DNA of 64,000 bases. It comes from Circinella minor (lineage: Eukaryota; Mucoromycota; Mucoromycetes; Mucorales; Lichtheimiaceae). The stretch covers positions 202,521 to 266,520 of the forward strand of contig JAEPRB010000012.1 in assembly GCA_016758965.1 (NCBI GenBank), read 5' to 3'. The first letter of the stretch is position 1; every line of letters starts with the position of its first letter. Below are positions 34,987-46,619 of this stretch, piece after piece. Below the pieces are notes generated by a model, which was given only the letters and a program-made list of their open reading frames with translations, made no database searches and was not told the origin of the DNA. Both the position numbers and the translations under genes were made by a program.

Positions 34987-37558
34987 TCATCTTCCATAGT
35001 GTACAAAACACGATCGACCATTGGATTTCTTTTTATCAATAATGTTCATATAAAGCGGTGTGTCAAGTGTTTCTCGATAATTTGATTCCCAATATTCAGT
35101 GCTCATTGATTGTTTAATCGACTTAAACGTCTTGAATATGGTATAAAATGAACTTATGTCATCGATAAAAAGTTTAATATCCGTACAGCTACGCGGAAAG
35201 TTGATTTTTTCAAGCTGTGTGCACGTATATGTTGCCTCTGCTTGTAATGATTCAATATAAAATGTTACGCTTTCACCTACAAAAATTAAAAGAAAGACTT
35301 AATTCAAAAACAAAAAAAAAATATGTCTTTGCTAAAGAAAAAATAAATAAATCGCTTATTAACCTACCAATAATTTGAAAAAGAATGACATGATTTAATC
35401 TATTGGCGTCCAGACAATCTTTACCGAATATACCCAATCGAACCAAGTCAACTGCACGACCATGGTTATCACTGTCAGCACCTTTTGCTTCTCCATACGC
35501 GATGCATGATGAGTACTTCACACCTTTAACTTCTGAAAGGATAGCATCCGGTCGTTGGGTTCTGTTCGTTCGACATTTTCTAATATCTGCATTTACTTCG
35601 GGCCTATCAACTCAATCAGTAACTGTATACCGTATTAACCACTTTGTTCATATCACACAAATGTTGAAATGAATGCTTACCAGCGACGACGGCATTGGCT
35701 AGAACTTATAAATGGACGAAGTACTGGGTCAATAATATTATGAATTAAGTCATGTTCTTTAATATCTTGTAACGGGTTTTCAGGAAACTCCTCCACACTA
35801 ATATTTAAGAGAAATGTATGTTACGTAATGAGGCGAATATTTTTCTTTCTCTCTCTTTTTTTTACGTATTTACATGTTTTGTAAACTTCTTAAGAAGCAG
35901 TATTCAAAAGATCCAAATTTCTTTGTCATCATTTTTGCAAGCAGTTCCGGAATAATGTCTTCTTTCTTAACACCTGCTCGTTTCAAACGCTATCAAGAAA
36001 CAATCAACACTGCAGTTAATGAATTTTGTAGTGGTGGTAGTAGAAGTGTAAAAAAGTAGAAAATAGTATCAAACATTACCTTATTGATATCCATTAGTTC
36101 ACTCACAAAGTCTTTGTTGTCGTACTCCAATGAAAACTGATCGATCACGTCATTGTATGTATTATTTAAAATGTCTTCACCCATGTTTTTTATTTGTAAA
36201 TCAACATGTGTCTTTTGAATAAGAAGTACATGCGTCAATGCACTGTAAAAAATAACATTGGAATGAGAAGGTGTTTCATAACAGCTTAGCATTAAATAAG
36301 GTGAATAAAAAGAACATAAAACTCACAGTATTTCATGAACATTGGATTCAAACCTCAGAATACCCGCCTTTCCTTTTTCTACTACAGCCTTTTTATATTC
36401 ATGGAATTTATTCGCCAATTCCCAATTTACATGATTTGAATTGTTTGGTGCTGTCCCTATATCAATTGATTTGGACGTTCCTATTGCCGGGAACCCGTCT
36501 TGCACAAACACGCACTGTTACAGTTTGTTAATCACAAAAACAAAGTATTATTGTAGTAAAGGAGAAAGAACGAACAAATATTACCTCCCCCTGATTATCA
36601 TCCTCTTCTTCATTCATGGATGTTCTCATTTCTTTATTAGAACTTGAGCAATATTCAGCATCAGTAATACCATTGGAATACTTTTGTTTGGAAGGCAATC
36701 CTAGATTGACGTGGGGGAAATATTCATGTTATGAAGGTGGATATACTAACATTTCTAGATCTAAGTCTCTCCATCACACTGCCATTACCTAAGAAAAATT
36801 GATCGATTGCATCTTGTTGCTGTGGCTCTTGTGATTGCTCGTGTTGTCCCATGGTATGCATAGGTTGCATAGTTTGAGCTAAAGGTCGCGATCGTTTTTG
36901 AGCTGGAAGTTTTTCTGATTGTTTTTCTACAACTTTTAAAATAGCGGTTGATGACATTGTTAATATAGGAGCTCTAAGAATTCCATTATACTGTATTAAA
37001 AATAAAGAGAAAGACAAAAAAATATATATATACATATTTACCACTATCATAATTTTCATGAGATCGCTTTTTGGTACTGTTAATTGTTTCTTGTCGATCT
37101 TCACCGCCTACAATATTATTGTCACTGCCTACAATACTATTGTCACCCACTACAATGTTATTATCACCGTAGAAGATAAAGTCACCGTTGGTTTCTTGTT
37201 CAAATTTCTTATCTTTGTCTTGGTTAAACTATGATTTATATGATTAGATATTAGCATACTGACGATATATACAGATAAATGAACAATCATGTGTTTACAG
37301 TACATTATTTTTAAGTCTTCCAATATATCTTTGAACTTCAATTGGAAGATCGCGTTTTCCTAGCCATGTAAGATCATTATTGTAGCTTTGTTTAATAGTT
37401 TCGTGATCCATTTTTTTGGAGGCAAAATGACGAGAATAATGTTCATAAGTCCATTCAGTGATATCACGATTGGAGAAATAAGATTTAGTCCCTTCTGTTT
37501 TGAAATTGAATAAACATTCTTTAAAATGTTTTGGCGCAGTTACTTTTTTGGAGCCCAT
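34987..37558 (-). CDS. Intact member of the Mucoromycete repeat-gene family; PD-(D/E)XK-like pattern
   Basis: Ten exons on -: 37304-37558, 37042-37228, 36789-36971, 36585-36700, 36327-36514, 36080-36242, 35874-35989, 35681-35797, 35368-35603, 34987-35276. Together they give 1851 nt (616 aa) with no stop. Residues 1-85 form a Lys-rich helical domain (HFKECLFNFKTEGTKSYFSN). Residues about 100-127 are a Gly/Asn repeat (GDNNIVVGDNSIVGSDNN). Residues 442-515 hold the best-conserved block: RPDAILSEVK, 15 residues on GEAKG, then AVDLVRLGIFGKDCLDANRL. The spacing P460-D461, 18 residues, E480-A-K482 resembles the PD-(D/E)XK nuclease signature. The C-terminal block is FYIESLQAEATYTCTQLEKI...FPRSCTDIKLFIDDISSFYT. 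Proteins with this C-terminal layout are abundant and unnamed in Mucoromycota. Nuclease activity is inference only. Confidence 0.7.
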
Positions 37559-38525
37559 GTTAGCTAAAATGAAAGGGGAATAAGGATGTATGCTTTTTTT
37601 TTTTGGAGTTTTTTATGCCCGCCCATTGAATCCCATAGCATAATTTCCAAGCTATCTAAGTTTTATTTATTTAGTACTCCTTCATCTATATCTTTCCCAT
37701 AACCCACATTCGTAAATTAACGTAGTTTTTTCTAGTTACTGTACCACACTATCATCTATTTGTTAATATACGTATTAAACTTTAAAAATAAGTACAACAA
37801 GGAAGCGACCATAATAAAATATATAAAAACTTTCAACTCGAGAATAAGTGACTACCCATGAATTAGAGTATAGGTAGAGTTAAATTATTTTTATTAGGGA
37901 GTAGAATATATATTAAATTGTATATTACTTCTTACAATAGAGTTGGTCTATCACAGTATATGATGAGGAATAACCACAATACTGAATGTGCCACAGTGGT
38001 GCTCATGAAATACCATCAATAAGCTTATTAAAAGCATACTAATCCAGCTTATCGATACGTTTTCTTTTTTTCACAAATTAAAAAAAAGTACATTATTGGA
38101 TACCCTCGATTGTTATTAAAAAAAAACATTTATATTTTATTAGAATAATGCAATACAAATCTTCTTTCATTATAAATCACTTTTACTGTCATAATAGAAT
38201 TATCTCTGCTATATGAGTATATATAAAAAATATAAGTAATTTTTTCTATTGAATCGTATATTCATAATCTGATGAATTTCTGTATAGATTCCCTTTTCTT
38301 CTTGTGATCATTGATCTTGTTTGGATAAACCAGCAAACACGTTCACATTTTTCAGTAGAATAGCAACTTGAAAAAGAATGTGACAAAAAAAAAAATATCG
38401 CAGTATGATATGAGGTACCTTTTAAACCCACCCAGACCTACTTCACTATAGCAAAATATAGTCAATTAATATTATTAGAAACAATAGAAACAACAGTTCA
38501 CATAGAGGTGAAGGCAAAATCAGTT
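37559..38525. other. Intergenic, AT-rich
   Basis: Upstream region of the intact repeat-family gene, then AT-rich sequence up to the 211-bp tandem repeat. No gene or repeat can be supported. Confidence 0.4.
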
Positions 38526-39135
38526 CGCTCGCAGCCGGACTCCAGGCAACGAAAAGCCAGGTTAGACTTCCCACCACCTGAAGGGGGCCTTTGTCGGATC
38601 ATAGGATAGATACCAAGCGTAGCAGAACTGTTCATGGCAGTGAGTGGCAATGCCTTACAAAGTCCTTCGGCAAAGCGGTCACCTTTTGTCATCTTTTTAT
38701 CGATCAAGCCATGTCCTTCACCAGCATCTCACAGTACGCTCGCAGCCGGGCTCCAGGCAACAAAAAACCTGGATAGACTTTCCACCACCTGAAGGGGGCC
38801 TTTGTCGGATCATAGGATAGATACCAAGCGTAGCAGAACTGTTCATGGCAGTGAGTGGCAATGCCTTACAAAGTCCTTCGGCAAAGCGGTCACCTTTTGT
38901 CATCTTTTTATCGATCAAGCCATGTCCTTCACCAGCATCTCACAGTACGCTCGCAGCCGGGCTCCAGGCAACAAAAAACCTGGATAGACTTTCCACCACC
39001 TGAAGGGGGCCTTTGTCGGATCATAGGATAGATACCAAGCGTAGCAGAACTGTTCATGGCAGTGAGTGGCAATGCCTTACAAAGTCCTTCGGCAAAGCGG
39101 TCACCTTTTGTCATCTTTTTATCGATCAAGCCATG
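38526..39135. repeat. Tandem repeat, three copies of 211 bp
   Basis: Units start at 38526, 38737 and 38948 with CGCTCGCAGCCGG; the third is cut at about 39135. Units 2 and 3 are almost identical. Unit 1 differs at a few sites near its start (CGAAAAGCCAGGTTAGACTT instead of CAAAAAACCTGGATAGACTT). GC is near 50%, far above the surroundings. Each unit holds a minus-strand frame beginning MIDKKMTKGDRFAEGLCKAL that closes with a stop 211 bp before the next, and a similar-sized plus-strand frame. Both-strand openness over so short a unit is not evidence of translation. Recent tandem amplification of a foreign-looking GC-rich piece is the simplest reading. Confidence 0.9.
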
Positions 39136-40920
39136 TTTTGACGATGCTTTTTGATTTTGCGAGTAAATTGAATCAACAGAATACTTATCAAACTTGAATA
39201 GAGAACAAAAAGGATTTGTCTTGATACTGTGTAGGCCAGTTAAATCATAGAATTTCTTGTAATTGAATGAATAAAGAACCCGACATTAATATTAAGAGAA
39301 AAAAATTTATAAACCCATTCACGAAATAAAATAAAATAAAAAGGCTTAAAAAAAGTACCTGTTGTAACCATTCATTGTGGTCTTTTCAATGGTTTTTTTT
39401 ATGAGGATGGAGAATTTAATAAAGACGGAAAAATAAGAGTTCTTGGTTCTTTAGTTGTTAATTTGACTCCGTCATCGGTCATTGTTATTAATTTGAGCCA
39501 ATAAAATTAAAACTTACTGCTGATGTGGTATTATATATTGTTGTACTTTCCCACTTTTTCTTCACTTTATTTTATCTACGAGAATAGTGAGTTTTACTCT
39601 TATTTTATACATTGTAGCTTATCTCTTTATTAACAGTTATATAAATAAATAGCCAATAGGTACATCACTACTACAGAGTGCTACCTGTGCTTTACGGGAA
39701 ACAGGAAAAAAGATGTACTTTTTTAAATCCCGCAATAGCAGACATAGAAAAAGGGTTTGAGAGCTTGATAGTATTTACGTACTAGATGCACTTTTCTACA
39801 CAATATGTCAAAGCAAATCATAATATTTACTGTGGACAACTAAAATAATTTCATAATAATTAATACTATTAATTATTAATGTACTGAAAAGTAATACTAT
39901 CCGTTTTACTAGTATTAATATAAAAAAAAGAAAACAAATAAAACTATGCCAAAAACATACTGGTCATTTTTATACGAGTAGCAAACATAGAATCATCACA
40001 CATTATACTTATATTCTATTTGATGAACTACCATACGTACTTAAAATATTGCCAATTTTATAGAAGTATTGTCTTTATTATAGATATATTGGTTATTACA
40101 AGAAGAGTCCTGGGCGTTATTGTTTTTGATTCTCTTTCACAATTTTGAAATATAAGTCATTCATTTATCACTTTATTTTTAAACATTTTTATGCTGTTTA
40201 TTCTATTATATTTGTATCTATTTTGTATTTTACGTATGAATTCCTAAATGGCGCTTATACCAATTGCCTCGTAAGGCTCTGTTTCAAACCTTTTTTTTTT
40301 GGAAAAAAGTAATGTATTTTGACATTATTGTAATTGTATAGTGATAGTATTAAGATTCGAGTGTTTTTTGTGTTTTAGGAACAAAGTAAAAAAAAAAAAA
40401 AAGTGCACTTTTTCATGTACAGCCATTTAAAAAAAATGTACTTTTTTCCTGCTATTCATACCATGACTCTTAATTGTACACCTTTTTTAGTGACACCCTT
40501 AATTTTGTAGTACTGAGATATATTGAAATAGAATATATAAAGATAAGTAGTAAAGTAGAATTAGGTAGAATAAAATTTGAATAGAAAGAAATGGATAACA
40601 AGAATAAATATTGTGAGAATCTTGAATCTCTTTTATTACGGCTTGATTATAAAAGATATGATAAAAAGAATGAATGATAATTATTATTTCTATAATTAGA
40701 TTAGGATTCATAAATGTTTAGATCAACTTCAATTGTTTTGTGCTCTTGACCTTCTTTAATCCAATAATCACGTGCGAAATCGACTTGCTATAACCACCCA
40801 GTGGGTTTTTGGTATTTTCGGGTCAAAGAAAAAAACATAGTCAAAAGAACAATAATACAAAGTCTTTAAAACTCATGCATGTAGTCGATAATATATAAAT
40901 AACATATTATTTAAATTGAA
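39136..40920. other. Intergenic, AT-rich
   Basis: No supportable gene. Several poly-A/poly-T stretches; a minus-strand fragment near 40720-40790 reads [25 protein letters not shown] and could be exon debris. Confidence 0.35.
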
Positions 40921-41183
40921 AAGTTGAGCAATCTATTACAAGAGAACAAAGGCAGAATCGACTAGAGCAGTTGCTATTAGCAATTGGAAAACTACTAAAT
41001 CTTGAACCCCTTTTAGAATATCGTGGTAAGATATTATAGTGGAAATAAATGCCTTGCGACCCAAACATTCACGTTATATAACTATCTATTATATACGTAT
41101 TAGCTACTAACCATTAAAAAGTTTGTAGAATTAGATTGAACAAAACAAAAAAAAAACGACTTATCTTTATTACAGTCCCCCAT

Positions 41184-41576
41184 TTAGGATTTACTACACA
41201 TTTTGCGCATTGCACCGAGGGGTTCCTTAGTAAAAGAAACCACGGTCAAAATGTAATACTTCCCACTCCGTACAGTAAGATGACATTGAAGTTCCACCTG
41301 ACAACGGAAGTTCTCATAAGGAGCCCTTTCTGATTCCCAATGCAGGGCGTACATGCTGTAGTAAATCCCATGGACACGCTGGCGCATTACACCGAGGGGT
41401 TCCTTGGTAAAAGAAACCATGGTCAAAATGTAATACTTCCCACTCCGTACAGTAAGATGACGTTGAAGTTCCACCCGACAACGGAAGTTCTCATAAGGAG
41501 TCCTTTCTGATTCCCAATGCAGGGCAGGATTCGTTGTAGAACCAAAGAAGTTGCATATTTCTGTTGAGATGGTCAC
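41184..41576 (-). repeat. Two tandem 177-bp units with an open frame through both
   Basis: Units start near 41205 and 41382. On the minus strand both are read in one frame of 130 codons, giving a 59-residue protein repeat with core LHWESERxPYENFRCxVELQ, then HLTVRSGKYYILT and VSFTKEPLG. Between units the changes include Arg/Gln, Arg/Cys, Met/Val and Val/Ala swaps, with no stop or indel. The segment lies between exon-like pieces of the broken plus-strand gene, so it may be an inserted sequence. No family is recognised. Confidence 0.65.
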
Positions 41577-42229
41577 TAAAAGTATTGAATGCTGTGACTG
41601 CGGACAAAATACCCGATGCCGACGCTCCTAATTTTTCTCTGGGATATGCAAAAAAAAAAAAATTCAACGAAGCGGTTAAATGCATATCATGCAGAAAAGA
41701 ATACCTAATTCTCTATTTTTATTGCTTTTACGTATCCACATTAAATGTGGAGTGATTAAATTGTCTTCAATATATGTAAGTTTATTTTATTTATTTTTTC
41801 TAACCTTCAATTATTTCGTAATGAGGTATAATATTATGCAAAATGAATTATACCCACTAACGCGTAGTTCCCTTTATGAACTTATAAACATCAAATGTTC
41901 TTTTTGCAATAATAATAACAATATTAATCAGAAATGAGCTGAATGAATCCATTCGTGAAAAGGAAGCTCAAGATGTTGTTAACCGAGAAATTAGTCAAAC
42001 TGAAACTAAAGATAATCAGAAAAATACAAGGAGAAGAAGCACAATACAAAAAGAAAGCGATCAGAATAATTATAATAATAATAATGAAGGAATATGCCTA
42101 ATGTTTTATTCACTTCAGTCAATGTACGTAACATCTTTTAAAAAGTCTAAAAAAGAAAAAGAAGTAGAGTAAGACGTGTGGTTTACTCGGAGCAGATACA
42201 AACCTTGCAGATGATGAATATAAAGAAAA

Positions 42230-42689
42230 GGGAATTGCTACGGACACCCCAAAAGCATACTATATTAGGTAATTCCGACTCTTACGGACACCCCACTTTG
42301 ATAATTTTTCAAAGGTACACGACAATTTTATATGATTACATCGTATTCGGTCATTTATACACTATCTATACAGTTATGATCGTTATAAAACTTGAAAACG
42401 TTTATGGGACTTATATTAGCAGTTCAACGTTCTATGATAACAACAGTCAATATCTCTTATGCTTTCTTACTACTATACCCATTATGTACTCAGGTGGGAG
42501 TTATAGTCCTTATGAAGACAAAACAAACAAGAAACGTGTTTATTTTAATGTTAGATATGAGCGGTTAAACAAGCGCTATTGGTGTTGATAACGCTGTTAC
42601 TATAATTTATATGGTCTAAAAACTTGGTTGATAACTGTTTATTTGTGGGGTGTCCGTAAGCAAAATATGGGGTGTCCGTAGCAATTCCC
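42230..42689. mobile_element. Mutator-type (MULE) MITE, 460 bp, 9-bp target duplication
   Basis: A perfect 21-bp terminal inverted repeat begins GGGAATTGCTACGGAC (42230-42250 and, inverted, 42669-42689). The flanks are an exact 9-bp duplication TAAAGAAAA (42221-42229 and 42690-42698). A second, perfect 16-bp inverted pair, CTTACGGACACCCCAC, lies just inside (42281-42296 and 42645-42660) and repeats the ACGGACACCCC core of the terminus. A 9-bp duplication with such ends suggests Mutator-like transposition in trans. The interior holds one open frame of 136 codons running across the element from its flank, with no transposase motif. Confidence 0.9.
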
Positions 42690-42703
42690 TAAAGAAAAAT
42701 ATA

Positions 42704-42804
42704 CAGTAAAACCCCACTTTTTGCACCCTCGATTTTTGCACACCCCCTCTTTTTGCACTACTTTCGAGCCAAATCCCACCTGTGCAAAAAACGGGGTTCA
42801 ACTG
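42704..42804. mobile_element. pogo/Tigger-like MITE (101 bp)
   Basis: Flanked by TA (42702-42703, 42805-42806) with 23-bp inverted repeats matching at 19 positions: left CAGTAAAACCCCACTTTTTG, right (reversed) CAGTTGAACCCCGTTTTTTG, both followed by CAC. It lies 5 bp from the right target duplication of the Mutator-type MITE and shares its end type with the element at 10755-11113. No coding content. Confidence 0.82.
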
Positions 42805-43260
42805 TAATGAAGGTGTACTTGAAACCCCTTATGATCCGTAAGTAAAAGGTTATTCATAATTGATGCATGAGAATGATATCTGTAGATGTAGATCGTATAA
42901 CGTTGACTCGAATAAAAAAAAATCATTGTAATAGGTCGTGATGGTGTACTGAATGCAATTAGAAAGAAGAACGGGGTTCAAATTGTGACAGTTTATACAT
43001 TCCTCGCTCCATCCATGAAGTTAACTCAAAAATCAAAAAATCGATTCGGTTATTATATATCTGGAAGGTAATTATATATATATATATATATATATATAGC
43101 AAGTAATTCACGTCGATGGGATTATATCAATGGTATTTTTCTTAAAAAAAAAATACAGAATAATCTAGGTCACGTCATTCGTCTCCAGTCTGAAGTAGAA
43201 CGAAGAAATTCTTATTATTCAATGTCAAAGAACAACTTTCTTTTATTTTTATTTTTACAC

Positions 43261-44320
43261 ATAAAAAATAAACGTGTCTTTAACTTTACAACTTGTGAAT
43301 TTTAGCCTTTCCCCCCCCTCTCAGTGCACTTGCTCTAAAAATATAATAAATCATAAAAAATCGGACAATTAAAAAAGTAACATAAAAATAAGTTTTTCTG
43401 ATGGGGTGTTACCATTTTTTTTTGACAGATCAGATCGTCGTGTAACACAAAAAAGGGTTAAATCATATCAACGGTTTTTAGTTTCTTTTATAGATAAGAA
43501 ACATATGTATATTATATTAAAAACCAACACAGTGGTTAAGCATCTATTGTAATGTATTACCATTTATAATTATTAAAATAATAAAACATTTTACTTGAGA
43601 GGAGAGAGAGAAGAATACATAATGTTATATTATTTTACTTGATGGAGAACAATAATTAATAATATCACAGGTGCAATACGTATTAAACAATATACACATG
43701 TGCATATAGTTGATACAACATACAACAAAGAAAGTCTTTCTCAAAAAATAATGTAGACAACACTTAACTTCTTTGTTGTTTTCATTTATTATGTGTTAAA
43801 ATTAGACCCTAAATATTTATGATCTAATATATTTATTTTAGTTGAGAGGAAATTTTCCAGTGATAATATAATATATATATATATATATGCAACTGATGAA
43901 AAATATTTGTTTTCTCAGATTGGCGCATTCCTTAAAAGATGTTTATGTGTGTACAAAACATGAAGGCATGCTTCATGTATAAATATGTACTATTCATTGT
44001 TCCTCTTGAAATTCATCCCCCCCCCATCCCCACCCTACCCCCCCCCTCTTTTTTTTCAATATGAAAATATTTCTCCCCTTTTTATGAATATATACAAAAC
44101 AATCATGTAAATGCATGTAAAAGGATTTATTCTTTCCTCCTGTGGCCCTCCCCCCCCCCCACAAAACAAAATATCTTTTTCTTTTTTAATTTCTATACTT
44201 CTTTTTCTCTTTTTTTACATTTACATTTCTATCAATCTCTTTCCCCCCCCCTCTTCCACTTTTTATTTTTTATTTTTATCTTTACTGTTTTTGTTTCATT
44301 TGTATTTTTTAAATTCCATC
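43261..44320. other. Intergenic, AT-rich with C/T tracts
   Basis: No gene is supported. Several poly-C runs occur from 44.0 to 44.25 kb, next to a pyrimidine-rich leader before the F-box/LRR gene. (TA)n lies at about 43870-43886. Confidence 0.4.
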
Positions 44321-46619
44321 ATGGCCAGTGTTGTTGTGGCATTTTCATGTTTAATTAATAAGTAATGGGTGTTTTTTTTTCTAATATTTTTTCCCATCCT
44401 ATCTAATAGGGATTCAAATTCGGGAGGGAAAAACTAACCCACTCATTTTAATTTTTCAGGTTATCTAAAATCAATAGTACACACCAACTTGAAGAAAAAA
44501 ATTTAAAACAACTTGATCAACTTGTTATTTATGGTCGACGACTTTTTTTAAAAGGAGAATATAATGAAGCTTATCGTTTATTTTATCGACTTGAACAATT
44601 GCAACCTCATATAAAAACAACATGTCAACAATATCAAATTCAATGCTTGATGGAGTTACGTTATTTTACTCAAGCTTTAAACATGTTGGAATCTATTATT
44701 AATCCCCCATCCCATCAAGACAAGATGCAATTAATATCATTTCGATCACGACCACGAACATCATTACCATCATGTTCATTGGATTGGTTTATTAGGGGAA
44801 GTGATGTATGTTTTGCTCAAGGCGATTACGCAAAAGCAGTTGCTTGGTTACAACGAGGGTGTGAAAGAATGGGTTGGCCTATTCACGAAGCCATGCAAGA
44901 ATCCATTTTAAAAAGAAAAAGACTTGCACAAGAAAAGTTAGCACGTACAAGTAAAGGACAACACGATGGACGAGAACAACAACCCTACGATCATAAGAAC
45001 CAGTCCATGTCAAAACGAATCGATTTTGTAAAAATATTACCGTATGATATTATAAGTCATATATTTCAAATGATGCCATTTGATTGTATTGTTCGATGTA
45101 CTTGGGTATCTAAACGATGGCATGGTTATTTAATTAAAAGTTTACATTTATGGCAAAATCTTGATTTTTCTTTTAATGATATGCCAGTGGAACCTGATTC
45201 TTTACGACTTTATTTATCAAGATTGGATGGTGCTCCATTAAAACGAATTAAAATACATCATGAATGTGTAGATGGAGATGCATTATTAACGACTTTATTG
45301 GAACATAAAAATTTACGTTTACAAGAATTAGGTAAGGATCAAAATGGGGAAGATGAAGTTTAGAACCTCCGCCTTATATATTGCCCTACATATAATCTAA
45401 TATGAATTTTTTTTTAACCCTCCCCCTCCCTTTGTTTAAAGACTTATCAGAAGTTGTATGTACACCATCCCTATTTTACAACTTATTAACAAGTATGGGA
45501 CCCACTTTAAAAGTCTTAAGGTGGCGTGGACTAATTCTTAAATTAGGAAACATTATGGATCATGTTGCCGAATCATGTATACAACTGAAACATCTAGAAG
45601 TTCGTCAATGTTTTGTTTCTGATAAATCATATGAAGAAACAACTCGACCCATGATGGATATTACTTCAAGTCATGGTCCTGGTTATTATTATCATTATTT
45701 TTCAAAATCATTTTTGGATAATATAGTATCCACTTCCAAACCACTTATGATTGAATCTTTGACATTAGCCGGTATCCATGAATTAACCATGACCAAATTA
45801 GCACACATACTTCATCGATGTCCAAAATTAACTCAATTATCGTTGGAAAATTGTATTTTGGATATTGTTCCAGTGACAAGTATTCTTTTTCATAGTTGTC
45901 CAATGCTTGAACGAGTTTGTTATTCTCGTCATCGTTATGTACAACAATATCATCAACCACACCATGAAGAAATGAATAGTACCAGTTGGATAGCATCATC
46001 ATCAAGAAATAGAACAAGAAGATCTTTATTACTTTCACCCTTCACCAATAATCAAATGAATAAACATGTATCCAATAATAGTAGTGAATATACGGTTGTT
46101 GGAAAACGTGTATGGAAAGAAATAGCCATGGTCAAAGCGCCTACAGCAACAGATGCTATGTTACAACGACTTTTATATCGAGCTGATCTTACACAATTAG
46201 AACGTATTGATTTTACTGGAAATTCAAATTTTTCAGACAAGGCACTAGAAGAAATTTTAAATCATCATCATCGACAATCACCCCCTTTATTTTTACATTT
46301 GCGAAAATTATGTTTAGGTGGATGTACAAGAATCATAAAAGAACAGACATTATTGAATTTACTCAAGGCATGTCCTCAATTAATCCATATTGATTTTTCA
46401 GAACTATCTGCAGTAACAGATAAAGTAGTGGATCAAATTACAAATGGATGTTCATCCTTATTACATACTGTCAAATTTACAGGATGTCAATCTATCACTG
46501 ATGATTCTATTAAAAGACTTGTGGATATACGAAAAAATACACTTGTTCAATTAGAAGTTACTAGAGCATCTATTTCTATAGAAACAAATGGATATGTAAT
46601 GTGTAAATTAAAATTATAA
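44321..46619 (+). CDS. TPR / F-box / LRR protein (Dia2/Pof3-like SCF subunit)
   Basis: Three exons, 44321-44361, 44460-45331 and 45442-46619, give 2091 nt (696 aa). After a short first exon (MASVVVAFSCLINK) residues about 30-165 are helical TPR-like repeats (LDQLVIYGRRLFLKGEYNEA, SDVCFAQGDYAKAVAWLQRG). An F-box follows at about 205-245 (IDFVKILPYDIISHIFQMMP, CIVRCTWVSKRWHGYL). The rest is an LRR domain (SLTLAGIHELTMTKLAHILH, LRKLCLGGCTRIIKEQTLLN, LLHTVKFTGCQSITDDSIKR). TPR plus F-box plus LRR is the layout of yeast Dia2 and fission-yeast Pof3, SCF receptors in replication and genome stability. Orthology is suggested by architecture, not proven. Confidence 0.85.

Larger units (their letters stand above)
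40921..43260 (+). pseudogene. Unidentified multi-exon gene broken by transposon insertions
   Basis: Exon-like pieces in one direction are: 40925-41025 (SITREQRQNRLEQLLLAIGK, ending at a GTAAGA donor); 41930-42130 (ELNESIREKEAQDVVNREIS, a charged coiled-coil-like stretch); 42183-42840 (LLGADTNLADDEYKEK, interrupted); 42935-43069 (VLNAIRKKNGVQIVTVYTFL, then KLTQKSKNRFGYYISG and a GTAATT donor); and 43105-43230 (SNSRRWDYINGIF, HVIRLQSEVERRNSYYS). Removing the MITEs at 42230-42689 and 42704-42804, each with one target duplication, rejoins the third piece in frame as DEYKEKYNEGVLETPYD. Phases at other joints do not all fit, so the gene was probably decaying in any case. I do not recognise the family. 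Confidence 0.5.

Noticed and set aside
42178..42588. 136-codon frame inside the Mutator-type MITE
   Set aside because: It begins outside the element and crosses its terminal repeat; no transposase or other motif. Treated as chance openness.
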